53,227 bases of DNA from a candidate division FCPU426 bacterium. Lineage in GTDB: Bacteria > Oederibacteriota > JAAXVQ01 > JAUVAV01. The stretch spans positions 1 through 53,227 of the forward strand of contig JAUVAV010000020.1 in the NCBI GenBank assembly GCA_030591525.1, given 5' to 3'. The position numbers and the translations under genes were made by a program. The notes under the pieces are model-generated. The model saw nothing but the letters and a program-made list of their open reading frames with translations. It searched no databases and had not been told where the DNA came from. Of the stretch, positions 45,244 to 53,227 are shown in pieces; within the stretch, counting starts at the first letter, position 1; each line of letters starts with the position of its first letter.

Positions 45244-46203
45244 TTATAAGCCGAGCTTTGCTTTTAATAACTCGGCGGCTTGGCTGCGCTTTTTCCCGGA
45301 CATTTTGTTCACGTTTACAAGCTTCCATTGGATTGCGGGAAATTTATCAATGTCTTTAACTCCCGACAACTCCCATTTGGGTGCGCCTTCCTTAATTGAA
45401 AGTAGAAACAATTTCTCATCACGCGTCAAAGATGTTTTAATTTGTGTGATGAGTGTATCTCGCGCCTGGATTAATTCCCGGTGGGTAACTGGCAGGGTTG
45501 TCATTCCTTCAAATTCATTATTATATAAGGCTCGAAAATCCTTTTTCCTGGGCTCCAATAATTCGTTAATTGGTCTGCCACTGCTTGCAAGGTAAACAAT
45601 AAAAGCCTTTCGGATATCGTCAGTCAGACCCTCGTTTTTGAACAATATTTTAATATCATAAAAGTCTCTCGGATGCTGGCGGTCCAATGCTGCGCAGATT
45701 TTACCCCCGTACAAATCCGGAATGGATAAGGTATTAATAGAAGCGGACATCTGGAACAAGGTTTCTGCCTTTGCGCATAATTGACGTTCGAAGCAGGGAA
45801 AAACATTGCCGCGAATAACATAGTTTGGTTCAATTTTTATTTGACCACCCTTAGACCTCACGAATAGCTTAGCTATGTCTTTGGGTTCGCTGAAAAAACA
45901 CTTACAATCCGGCATAGCGTGTTTTATGGAAGCGGAAATCTTGTTCAGCGAATGTCGGATATTTTTTATTGATTCGCTTCTTGGTTCAATCGGCAGGTAG
46001 GTTAAATCAATATCCACCGATAGCCGGGGCAGGTCTCTTATAAAAAGATTTAAAGCGGTTCCGCCTTTTAAGGCAAAACACTTCTCCGTAGCAACCGAGG
46101 GAAGAACACGCATCATAAGCTTGGCTTGCTCATAATAGCGATGACCGATTGAATCGAAACCTTTTATTGAAAAACCAGCGCTGAAACTGCCTTTATTTCT
46201 CAT
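45244..46203 (-). CDS. AbiEii-type nucleotidyltransferase toxin
   Basis: 319 residues. The nucleotidyltransferase motif GGTALNLFIRDLPRLSVDIDLTYL and the downstream GGKICAALDRQHPRDFYDIKILF are characteristic of the AbiEii toxins, which in characterised members add nucleotides to tRNA acceptor ends and block translation. GAGGGG precedes the ATG. It follows the AbiEi-like gene by nine bases. Toxicity is inferred from family. Confidence 0.88.
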   Translation of the reverse strand: MRNKGSFSAGFSIKGFDSIGHRYYEQAKLMMRVLPSVATEKCFALKGGTALNLFIRDLPRLSVDIDLTYLPIEPRSESIKNIRHSLNKISASIKHAMPDCKCFFSEPKDIAKLFVRSKGGQIKIEPNYVIRGNVFPCFERQLCAKAETLFQMSASINTLSIPDLYGGKICAALDRQHPRDFYDIKILFKNEGLTDDIRKAFIVYLASSGRPINELLEPRKKDFRALYNNEFEGMTTLPVTHRELIQARDTLITQIKTSLTRDEKLFLLSIKEGAPKWELSGVKDIDKFPAIQWKLVNVNKMSGKKRSQAAELLKAKLGL

Positions 46204-46212
46204 TTCCCCTCA

Positions 46213-46983
46213 TTACAAAGTCGGTTTTCTTGGCACCATAATATTATATCGTACATTCAAATTACCACCCTTGACTAGTTCCCGCCTACCCTTGCCTAAA
46301 TCAATCCTGGAGAGGTCTAATTTTTTACGCCAAGCGTGGCCACAATCATCCGCCAAGTATAAAAACATACGCTTAACTTTAACCGATGTACATTTTTCAA
46401 GAAGTGTCTGAACAAGGCCGGGACGAAGAATCGTCAGTCCTTCAAAAAGCAACCGTCCTTCTTCAAAAGAACCCCGGTTGGGGAACAAATGGAGAACTTC
46501 CATAATGGCCCTTTCGGGAGATGATATTGTGATAGATAAGTTGTCGGTTTTAATTTTGGTAAGACCTTCTTTTACATCAGTAAAAAGATTTGTTGCAGTG
46601 TAATGAATTCTATTTTCCCAATGATAGGATTTAAACCAAGCAGGAAGTCTCACCCCCACCGATCCAAATAAAAATACATCGGTACCTTTTCCTAATGGCA
46701 AGAAATGTGCAAAACCTTCCAGTTGAAGTGATGTTTTACCTCCTGCATGAATCGGGAGTCTCAACTGGGATTGTATTGCAAACAGTGCCCCTGTCCAATT
46801 AATCTCATCATCGGAACGGACAAAAGCACCTCCTCCGATAGAATTTACCCATGCAGATTTTTGGTAGGATTGAATCAGTTGACGGTATATCCCCTGCTCG
46901 TTTAACCAAGAGGATACTGCCACAGCTCCTTTAGGCCAGGTTTTTAAAAGAAGGTTTATTTTTGTACCAGAATATCTATTCAT
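46213..46983 (-). CDS. AbiEi-type antitoxin/transcription regulator
   Basis: About 256 residues from the ATG at 46983 (MNRYSGTKINLLL); ATGs at 46992 and 47064 are alternatives. An N-terminal winged-helix region (AVAVSSWLNEQGIYRQLIQSYQKSAWV...GGAFVRSDD) is followed by an AbiEi C-domain (LPIHAGGKTSLQLEGFAHFLPLGKG). AbiEi proteins neutralise AbiEii and repress their own operon. TTGCAA, 17 bases and TATTAT lie directly upstream, so the transcript could be nearly leaderless. Confidence 0.82.
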   Translation of the reverse strand: MNRYSGTKINLLLKTWPKGAVAVSSWLNEQGIYRQLIQSYQKSAWVNSIGGGAFVRSDDEINWTGALFAIQSQLRLPIHAGGKTSLQLEGFAHFLPLGKGTDVFLFGSVGVRLPAWFKSYHWENRIHYTATNLFTDVKEGLTKIKTDNLSITISSPERAIMEVLHLFPNRGSFEEGRLLFEGLTILRPGLVQTLLEKCTSVKVKRMFLYLADDCGHAWRKKLDLSRIDLGKGRRELVKGGNLNVRYNIMVPRKPTL

Positions 46984-47217
46984 AATAGACATAATAGCAT
47001 AATAGTAAACTATTTGCAATAATAAGTTTAATCCAAAGCATAAATGTAAATCAATGAGAGACAAATCTGCTTGATACTAAACTAGCAGGTTAACCCCCCA
47101 TTAATAATTAGTAGTAAAATCCTTGAGTTAGCTTAGTTTCATAACAATCTAAGCCTGCCCCCGTGATACTCAACTCATCATCATTCCAATTCTACGGAAT
47201 ATTCATTATGTGTTTTT

Positions 47218-47246
47218 GTAGAGACAAGGCAATGCCTTGTCTCTAC
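47218..47246. repeat. GTAGAGACAAG palindrome
   Basis: GTAGAGACAAGGCAATGCCTTGTCTCTAC is a perfect palindrome apart from the centre, like the hairpin in the gap 3' end. The 47065-47311 stretch shows nothing else I can name. Confidence 0.7.
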
Positions 47247-47311
47247 GTTAGATCACGGTCTTGAACCAGTTTCTCCCCCAGTTTTATCGTCTTGTTCAAC
47301 GATGGCCGTCC

Positions 47312-47439
47312 TCAATTATCAAAAAGCATTTCAAAGTCCCGGAGCGTGATGATGCGTATTCCCTTGAACACTTTCAAATGAAGAAGGTCCTTGAACTTCA
47401 GGGCCGTTGATTTTTAGTGCGCATCGGCAACAAAGCATC
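47312..47439 (-). pseudogene. remnant of a possible PIN-type toxin C-terminus
   Basis: One frame reads about 33 residues with a toxin-like C-terminal flavour (STALKFKDLLHLKVFKGI, RIITLRDFEML), preceded by GCFVADAH and an in-frame stop. The ending resembles that of PIN-domain toxins. Identification is tentative; it could be chance or another family. Confidence 0.3.
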
Positions 47440-47446
47440 CCATGAA

Positions 47447-47605
47447 TCAACGTCCCATATTTTTCACGCTCGTCTTGCCATTCCAAATCAGTTCCACCTC
47501 CCGCTTGTCCTCAAACAATAGAAAGCGGTATTTATCCGGAAATGGCTTACCCGCCTCGACAAAGCGGATGATCTCCCGCTGTTCCTGTTCGGTCAATCGT
47601 GGCAT
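47447..47605 (-). pseudogene. truncated second copy of the small RhuM-linked gene
   Basis: 52 residues. The first 45 or so match the gene at 48750-48965, with MPRLTEQEQREIIRFVEAGK and DKYRFLLFEDKREVELIWNG identical. After GKTS the sequence switches to VKNMGR and stops. 139 bases (47467-47605 and 48827-48965) are about 90 percent identical. It may be a pseudogene or a short expressed variant. Confidence 0.7.
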
Positions 47606-47730
47606 AATTTTTTTCCTTCGCGTACGGGGTAATCAAGACCTGTGAACCAGGCCGGCACTCTTACCTCAATTTTATTATTATATTTCAAGGCCGGACCCCA
47701 TTTTCCCTTCTGCAGGGTCAAAGTGCAGTT

Positions 47731-48753
47731 TCATGGCTTTTTCTTTTTTGGCGGCGGCAGTTGCTTGACAGCGCGGTCGAAGTCGGATTCGAGTCTTTGA
47801 TCCTCGATTTTACGAAACTCAACGAACTCGCGTTCCGCGTGGCTTCTGGCCAACTCGGCCGAGACTTTACCCGCGTTCTGCAATATCTTCCGGTCGTTCA
47901 AGGTCAAAAAACCCTCCAGCTTCGTGATCCAATCGCTCATCGTCATGGCTATCCGGCGCTCGGCCTGGCCCTCGGCAAAGATGAGATACTGCTCGACGAG
48001 ATTATTGAGCGCACGCAGATCTTCTTCGTTCAAATAGTTCTTCGCGATGGAGACGTCCGCTTTGCGGACACGCGCCCCTTCCCAGTTGGTGAGGCCCATG
48101 TTCGGCATTTTTCTGTCAGCGCGGGACAAGATCACCTCAGCGGCAGTCCGGCCGTGAATAGCGTAGTGCACCTTGTTTTGCACCGTGGCGAAGAACTCCT
48201 GAGTGAGCGGGTGGTCCTGATTGTAGTCAATGCTCGTGGCGTAGATATCGGTGATCTTCTGGTAGAACCGCCGCTCACTGGTGCGGATGTCCTGAATGCG
48301 CCGGGTGAGTTCCTCGAAGTAGTCATTGCCAACCTTCGGATTTTTCAGGCGCTCGTCATCCAGTACAAACCCCTTGACGATGTACTCCTTGAGCTTGTCC
48401 GCAGCCCACTGGCGGAAGCGCACAGCCACGGGACTGCGCACCCGGAAGCCCAGGGCCAGGACCATGTCGAGGTTGTAGTAAGCCACCCCGTACTGTTTAC
48501 CGTCAATGGCAGTTGTTCGGAAAAGCCGAACAACTGAATCTTGCTCCAGTTCCTTGTCCTCAAAGATGTGTTTGATGTGCTCGCTGATCGTTCCCTTGGC
48601 CTTGCTGAACAGCTCTGTGAGCTGTTTCTGATTGAGCCAGACGGTCTGATCTTCGAGGCGCACATCGAGCTTCGTGCGGCCATCCTCACTCTGGTAGATG
48701 AGTATCTGGCTCATCTTAATACTCGTATCCTTTGCGGCTTTGCGCGCGTTCAT
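47731..48753 (-). CDS. RhuM family protein
   Basis: 340 residues, start at 48753, where ATGA overlaps the small upstream gene's stop. The N-terminal domain (QILIYQSEDGRTKLDVRLEDQTVWLNQKQLTELF, then ISEHIKHIF) and YYNLDMVLALGFRVRSPVAVRFRQWA are diagnostic of RhuM/virulence-associated proteins (PF13310). These contain a Bro-N-like or HTH part and are often near mobile elements and restriction genes. The biochemical role is not established. The C-terminus is basic (PPPKKKKP). Confidence 0.88.
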   Translation of the reverse strand: MNARKAAKDTSIKMSQILIYQSEDGRTKLDVRLEDQTVWLNQKQLTELFSKAKGTISEHIKHIFEDKELEQDSVVRLFRTTAIDGKQYGVAYYNLDMVLALGFRVRSPVAVRFRQWAADKLKEYIVKGFVLDDERLKNPKVGNDYFEELTRRIQDIRTSERRFYQKITDIYATSIDYNQDHPLTQEFFATVQNKVHYAIHGRTAAEVILSRADRKMPNMGLTNWEGARVRKADVSIAKNYLNEEDLRALNNLVEQYLIFAEGQAERRIAMTMSDWITKLEGFLTLNDRKILQNAGKVSAELARSHAEREFVEFRKIEDQRLESDFDRAVKQLPPPKKKKP

Positions 48754-48965
48754 AGTCTTCCCCTTTTGGCACGCGGTTCGTCCACCTGCTCGATGACCTG
48801 GAAGGGCAGGACGATATTGCAGACCTCGCTCGTCTTGCCATTCCAAATCAGTTCCACCTCCCGCTTGTCCTCAAACAGCAGAAATCGGTACTTATCCGGC
48901 AACGGCTTGCCCGCCTCGACAAAGCGGATGATCTCCCGTTGTTCCTGTTCAGTTAGACGGGGCAT
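48750..48965 (-). CDS. small acidic-basic protein coupled to RhuM
   Basis: 71 residues, not recognised beyond a family resemblance to short proteins found before DNA methyltransferases. It begins MPRLTEQEQREIIRFVEAG and ends with VLPFQVIEQVDEPRAKRGRL. The stop overlaps the RhuM start (ATGA). It occurs twice in the window, the second copy truncated. A regulatory or antitoxin-like role would be a guess. Confidence 0.7.
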   Translation of the reverse strand: MPRLTEQEQREIIRFVEAGKPLPDKYRFLLFEDKREVELIWNGKTSEVCNIVLPFQVIEQVDEPRAKRGRL

Positions 48966-49144
48966 AAAAATTCTCGCCTTCGCGGGGATCTACCTGGAGC
49001 TAGACCGAGTGGCACTATAGAAAATATAACACAAAGATCAGCAGGGACTGTAAGACGTCCGCTGGAGCTATTTGTTATGGAGTTTTACTTTACAACATTT
49101 TATTATTTCTGATTTCGATATTTGACCCCAATGCTCGTATTATT

Positions 49145-50839
49145 TTAGGTGTTAATCTCTATATAATTTGTTTCTTGAAACCATTCTTTGATTCTCACTT
49201 TTGATTCGTTTGACAGATGAGAAACGCAAACTATTGCTAAGTTGTTTTTTGCCCTTGAACAAACAACATAAAATAAATTGCTTGTTCTATTATGTCTCTG
49301 TTCATTGGCAAGGTTATTCGAGAAGTAATCATCGAAGTTGTAGCTCTGTTTCCAAGAATTATCATCTACAATAACCAATACGTTATTGAATTCGTCACCT
49401 TTTGTGTTGTGCTTTGTACTGAATGGGGTGTTATCTTGCTGCACTTGGTATAGTCGGATGAATTGGGAATAATCAATGGCCATTAATTTTTCACAGAACT
49501 CTCTTTTTTCTTCATCTTCTAAGTCGTAATTTTTCATCTTTTCTGTTGGTGCCAGGATTTTATTTTTTGCTACATAATCAATTACTTCTTTTATTTTCTT
49601 GGTTGTTCTTATGTCGATAAGGTTTTTCAATAGTTCATTGAGCTTCTTTTTGGATTCGAATGTTCGAATCTCGAATGATATTTTCTTCAATAATTGTTGA
49701 ATTTTATTTTCTTTAAATAGGGTGGCTATTTCTTCTATGTCAACTAAATAGTCTGTATGCGGGCTCATACCTCGGTTGTCTTTGTTCTTGGTAAGCACGT
49801 CTGCATTCTTTGAGTGTATTTGGTATAATTCTTCGTATTCATTTTCTTTGGCAATGAACCTGTGTGTCAAATAAAGTATCTTTACGTCATCAACAGAATA
49901 GAGCTTCCACTTGTCCTTCAAGTACTGCTCGATAAATAGCTTTGCGCTGAAGTTAGTTGTATCTGATTTGTGGAAGAAAAGTATTTCTCCTTTTCGAGTG
50001 TTTGTTGGCGGTTGATATTGCTGGATATCGCTTCGTATTTTATTAAGTAATTCTATTACCTCTTTGGAAGATCGATAGTTCTCGGTCTTCTGTATTAACT
50101 TCAAATTATGCTCTGTGGGAATTTCCCCAATCCCTGTATCATAAATTTGTTGCCGGTTATCTCCAAAGAAACCTAATGTAAAATCTTGTTTTCCTTTTAA
50201 GTGATTAAGCAGAATAGTAATGGTTTTTTCCTGCGTATCTTGATATTCGTCAACAAAGATTATCGGGTACGTATCGGTAATGATTTTTCTAATCTTTGGG
50301 TAGCTTGAGAATATTTTTTCAGCAATTACTATAAGGGCATCGTGGCTGAATTTGCCTTTTTTATAGTTAGGAAAATTATCGTAATTAATCTTTATGGTCT
50401 TTGAATTTAAGTTTTCGATGGCTTCTTTGTATCTTGCTATCTTTAATTCTGACTTTTCTCTTCCTATTACGGACCTTGTGGTAAGCTTGCTTAGGGCTTC
50501 TTGTTCTTTTGCAAGTTTTTCTTCTAGTAGTTCTAAGAATTTGACTTTTAGCACCGATTGAAACCTTTTAATGCACCCCCAAAGGAAATCATGGATTGTA
50601 CTGACATGGATAAGTTCGTTATGTTCTGTTCTCTCTATAATCTCGTCTTTGGCGATGTTTGTATAAGTGATGCAAACAATTTTCTGTCCATTATTCTTTA
50701 ATTCTTTGCTTTTAGTCTCTAAGATATAATTCAAAGCCTGTACTAATGTCCAAGTTTTGCCGCTTCCTGCCCCAGCGTCCAAGACAAAGCTTTCTTTATT
50801 TTTAATGCATTCAAATACCTGTTCTTCTACGCTAGCCAT
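49145..50839 (-). CDS. gajB: UvrD/Rep-family helicase, Gabija GajB-like
   Basis: 564 residues, SF1 helicase. Walker A DAGAGSGKTWTL (21-32), motif Ia ITYTNIAKDEI, Walker B FVDEYQDTQEK (about 194), motif III GFFGDNRQQIYD (about 224), motif IV NYRSSKEVIELL, motif V HNTKGDEFNNVLV and motif VI FYVVCSRAKNNLAI all present. AGAGGG precedes the ATG. It overlaps the OLD-family gene by 13 bases. In characterised Gabija systems GajB works with GajA in anti-phage defence. AT-rich relative to the housekeeping genes. Confidence 0.82.
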   Translation of the reverse strand: MASVEEQVFECIKNKESFVLDAGAGSGKTWTLVQALNYILETKSKELKNNGQKIVCITYTNIAKDEIIERTEHNELIHVSTIHDFLWGCIKRFQSVLKVKFLELLEEKLAKEQEALSKLTTRSVIGREKSELKIARYKEAIENLNSKTIKINYDNFPNYKKGKFSHDALIVIAEKIFSSYPKIRKIITDTYPIIFVDEYQDTQEKTITILLNHLKGKQDFTLGFFGDNRQQIYDTGIGEIPTEHNLKLIQKTENYRSSKEVIELLNKIRSDIQQYQPPTNTRKGEILFFHKSDTTNFSAKLFIEQYLKDKWKLYSVDDVKILYLTHRFIAKENEYEELYQIHSKNADVLTKNKDNRGMSPHTDYLVDIEEIATLFKENKIQQLLKKISFEIRTFESKKKLNELLKNLIDIRTTKKIKEVIDYVAKNKILAPTEKMKNYDLEDEEKREFCEKLMAIDYSQFIRLYQVQQDNTPFSTKHNTKGDEFNNVLVIVDDNSWKQSYNFDDYFSNNLANEQRHNRTSNLFYVVCSRAKNNLAIVCVSHLSNESKVRIKEWFQETNYIEINT

Positions 50840-52848
50840 ATTAATCCCTCTTTGATATACGTGGGAACGAGCCAGTCATCCTTGCTGATATTAAGCAGGT
50901 CGAAAGCAAATTCTGTTTTCTTCCTGTTTCTATCAATAAATTCTTGTATCTCGAACGATTTTGTTTTGATTTCGCCGCTACCTTGATAACCTTTTAATTG
51001 GTACTTAATGCTTAGCAATTTTACCTTGTTATTAAAAACATAAGCGTGATTGTCTATGATAAAGGCTTCCTCAAAGCTTCTTCCGCATTTTATTGGTCCT
51101 GTTCCGGTATTTACGTTGTTTTGATAAGTTACCCTGATCATCCCGTCAGCGCTTTCCTTTGAAACTGTTTCTTTCAAAAGCTCATCTATCTTTTTTTCGC
51201 AGGGTATCCAATCTTTCAAGGTAACATTGCTCGTTAAAAGTTTTTTGCCGCTTTCCGCTTCTGCCTTCTCAGTCGAATCATGTTTTACAGAATCTATATC
51301 GGTTATGATAAGAGTCTTTATACCTATGAATTCTATGAGCTCCTTAAATTTATTTATGTATGCACCACCGATTTCGATGGAGGAAATATATTGCTTTGAC
51401 AGTTTGCAAGCCTTGCTTTCTTTTTCAATTTTTTCAATAAATAGAGGCAAAAGAATCCTTTCAACTGTCCCTTCAAATAAAATAGCTTTATCAGCAAAAA
51501 ACAGGTCACATTTTCCCAATGTCAAATATTGCCGCAAGAATTCTTTTGTCTCTTTCTTTTTCTCAATCTCTTCTGCTGACTCTTTCTCTGTCAATTTCTT
51601 ATTAAATTCCATTAAATCCTTAACAATAGCCGTGTTTGTTTTCTGTACAGGCATGAAATAGCGTATAGTTTCCAAATTTGATGCGGAAAGAATGTGCGGA
51701 GAATGTGTCGTCAATATCACTTGTGCATCTAGCTTTACATCCTTTAAGAATTTAATAATATTTTTTATAAAAACACTTTGCATCTGAGGGTGCATGTGTG
51801 CTTCTGGCTCTTCAATAAAAATGAGGTTCAGATTATTTTTTTTATCTTTAATTTCGTTATAAAAACCGATTAGCTGAGCTATCATGCAAATAAGATTGCT
51901 ATATCCTAATCCGTTATATTTTTCTGGAAGGCTTTTTCCATCATGATTATAAAATAGCTTAACATTGTTTGTGAACAATATTTCAGGATCGAGTTGCGAT
52001 TTAAGTTCTACCTTTTCCGTTCCCATTCCTGGGAACCCGAAAGTGTTAAAGTATGTCACGAAGGACGAAAAAAAAGTCTTCAACTCCCCATCAATATTTC
52101 CGCTTGCAGTTTCCAGTGCCTGCAAAAACTCATCTGACTTCTTTTCATCTGTCTCATTCTCATTTCTGAATTGAGACTGGAATATTTTTGAAAGCTTTGA
52201 ACGTGACTCGGCATTACTATCATCTAAACCCCGTTGAGCATCTATGAATTCTGTCTGAATCAATTTATTGATATCTGCACGAGAAACATTTTCCGCCTCT
52301 TCCGCTTCCGAATATGGCCTGATATTAATCTTATAATGATCCTGATAATGCGACTTAATCTTTTTAAATAACATTTCATCGGAGTAAGTCAAATCCCTCA
52401 GTGCTTCTTGCAAATTCTTAAGAAACACCTCTGTAGAATCAGGTGCATATTCGCACAATATTGTAATTTCACTGCTTTCCTCTAAGCTGGTAAACAAAGG
52501 CCGTATATTAGACCAGTTATCATTCTCGCCATATTTGATAGTTAAAAATAGCTGGATTTTAGGAATTTCTTTCTGAATTTCTAATGTTTTATGTTCTTTA
52601 TTCTCAGAAGTTATTTCCTTATATGACTTATAGACTTTAATAAAATCACAATAGCTTGCGAACGAAAAGTCCTCGAAATCAAAAGGAGGTTTTTTATTTG
52701 ATTCCTTTAAGAAAACATTAAAAACAGAAGACAAAGAAGTTTTTCCTGAATTATTCTTCCCAACAATAGATGTGGCGTTCCTATCAAACGTTATTGTTAC
52801 GTTATGCAGCAACCTGTAATTTTTTATCTCTGCCTTAATTAATTTCAT
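50827..52848 (-). CDS. gajA: OLD-family ATPase/TOPRIM nuclease, Gabija GajA-like
   Basis: 673 residues. ABC-type ATPase: Walker A IVGKNNSGKTSLSS (about 28-41), a Walker B region LIFIEEPEAHMHPQ (about 345) and the H-loop LTTHSPHILSAS. The TOPRIM nuclease follows: LFEGTVERILLP (about 458) and IITDIDSVKHDS with the DxD pair (about 515). This order defines class 2 OLD proteins. About 100 residues longer than the founder GajA, with a variable C-terminus. GAGG precedes the ATG. With the downstream helicase it matches a Gabija operon. Confidence 0.83.
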   Translation of the reverse strand: MKLIKAEIKNYRLLHNVTITFDRNATSIVGKNNSGKTSLSSVFNVFLKESNKKPPFDFEDFSFASYCDFIKVYKSYKEITSENKEHKTLEIQKEIPKIQLFLTIKYGENDNWSNIRPLFTSLEESSEITILCEYAPDSTEVFLKNLQEALRDLTYSDEMLFKKIKSHYQDHYKINIRPYSEAEEAENVSRADINKLIQTEFIDAQRGLDDSNAESRSKLSKIFQSQFRNENETDEKKSDEFLQALETASGNIDGELKTFFSSFVTYFNTFGFPGMGTEKVELKSQLDPEILFTNNVKLFYNHDGKSLPEKYNGLGYSNLICMIAQLIGFYNEIKDKKNNLNLIFIEEPEAHMHPQMQSVFIKNIIKFLKDVKLDAQVILTTHSPHILSASNLETIRYFMPVQKTNTAIVKDLMEFNKKLTEKESAEEIEKKKETKEFLRQYLTLGKCDLFFADKAILFEGTVERILLPLFIEKIEKESKACKLSKQYISSIEIGGAYINKFKELIEFIGIKTLIITDIDSVKHDSTEKAEAESGKKLLTSNVTLKDWIPCEKKIDELLKETVSKESADGMIRVTYQNNVNTGTGPIKCGRSFEEAFIIDNHAYVFNNKVKLLSIKYQLKGYQGSGEIKTKSFEIQEFIDRNRKKTEFAFDLLNISKDDWLVPTYIKEGLIWLA

Positions 52849-52926
52849 GATTTTCCTCTTTGTTCATTGTTCAGACCCCCTCTATATCTTATTTCAAGAT
52901 TTGATTATTTCTCCCCATAACGCCTG

Positions 52927-53227
52927 CTACAGCGAAACAACATCCGCCTCCCCAATAAAAGCGTACCTTTCCGGCATACATGTAAAAATGACAATCTGAC
53001 ATTCCTTGGCTGCTACCGCCAGTACAGCACCCATTAATTTAAGACGCTCCGTGTCGGTAGAACCCAGCGCATCATCCAAAATAACCGGTGTGCCGCCATC
53101 CTGCGCCACTATCATGGAACAGGACAACCGGTAAATTAGAGAAAGCTGTTCTTTTGTGCCTACGCTAAGGTAATCGAAGGGAACCGTGACATTGGAGATT
53201 GTTCTGCCGGCAATCTTTAAATCATCG
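52927..53227 (-). CDS. C-terminal end of a YhaN/SMC-like ATPase (partial)
   Basis: Runs off the right edge; 99 residues visible. ABC signature-like LSVGTKEQLSLIYRL, Walker B PVILDDALGSTDTERL and a final QIVIFTCMPERYAFIGEADVV are typical of YhaN-like and related SbcC/SMC-type ATPases, which often pair with a metallophosphatase nuclease. The start and any partner gene are outside the window. The gap to the OLD gene is 78 bases. Could be part of the defence island. Confidence 0.75.
   Translation of the reverse strand, partial: DDLKIAGRTISNVTVPFDYLSVGTKEQLSLIYRLSCSMIVAQDGGTPVILDDALGSTDTERLKLMGAVLAVAAKECQIVIFTCMPERYAFIGEADVVSL

Noticed and set aside
47442-47645. 67-residue plus-strand frame
   Set aside because: Antisense to the truncated copy of the small RhuM-linked gene; an analogous frame appears opposite the intact copy, so it is a shadow.
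47761-48537. 258-residue plus-strand frame
   Set aside because: It is the complement of the RhuM gene, whose motifs are clear; the frame has no family resemblance.
51227-51661. 144-residue plus-strand frame
   Set aside because: Opposite the TOPRIM part of the OLD-family gene, whose motifs are intact.

Overview
The window reads almost entirely off the minus strand and looks like a contig from an uncultured, anaerobic, diderm bacterium of moderate GC. Diderm character is inferred from an outer-membrane beta-barrel protein, a family-9 (heptosyltransferase-type) glycosyltransferase and a lipid-linked polysaccharide cluster. Anaerobic character is inferred from a four-subunit 2-oxoacid:ferredoxin oxidoreductase and a butyryl-CoA-type acyl-CoA dehydrogenase. 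I do not assign a phylum.

Layout, in transcription order within blocks. (1) 8.8 kb to 0.1 kb: yceD-rpmF-plsX-fabH-fabD-fabG-acpP-fabF-rnc-acyl-CoA dehydrogenase, a fatty-acid/phospholipid block with overlapping genes but with hairpins between rpmF and plsX and between acpP and fabF. (2) 12.7-8.9 kb: gap-pgk-tpiA-secG, lower glycolysis plus the translocon subunit. (3) 17.5-12.8 kb: speD, an intrinsic terminator, an ACL5-like aminopropyltransferase, an Orn/Lys/Arg decarboxylase, a DksA/TraR protein and CorA. (4) 26.5-17.5 kb: dnaX-recR, porC-porD-porA-porB-accA, an amidase, a GerMN protein, tRNA-Gly(CCC) and a beta-barrel protein. (5) 27.3-26.6 kb: a nucleotidyltransferase with a small partner and a good promoter. 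(6) 44.4-27.5 kb: a tightly packed surface-polysaccharide cluster (UDP-glucuronate decarboxylase, GT9, GT2s, GT4s, two methyltransferases, a radical SAM protein, two large polytopic GT-C-like proteins, a flippase). (7) 53.2-45.2 kb: a defence or accessory island with the end of a YhaN/SMC-like ATPase, a Gabija-like OLD nuclease plus UvrD-type helicase pair, a RhuM gene coupled to a small ORF that also occurs as a truncated second copy, and an AbiE-type toxin-antitoxin pair. The Gabija-like pair is visibly more AT-rich than the housekeeping part.

Three things stand out beyond the genes. First, a set of small inverted-repeat elements, many bounded by CTAG or a close variant, sits right after stop codons of unrelated genes, often with inner GTCATTC...GAATGAC or GTAGRGRCG hairpins. 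Second, speE can apparently be transcribed only through an intrinsic terminator after speD, and its product resembles thermospermine synthase. Third, a 979-residue membrane protein carries a charged coiled-coil insertion of about 300 residues inside its C-terminal soluble domain. The Gabija-like island and the duplication around RhuM are the most likely places for defence biology.
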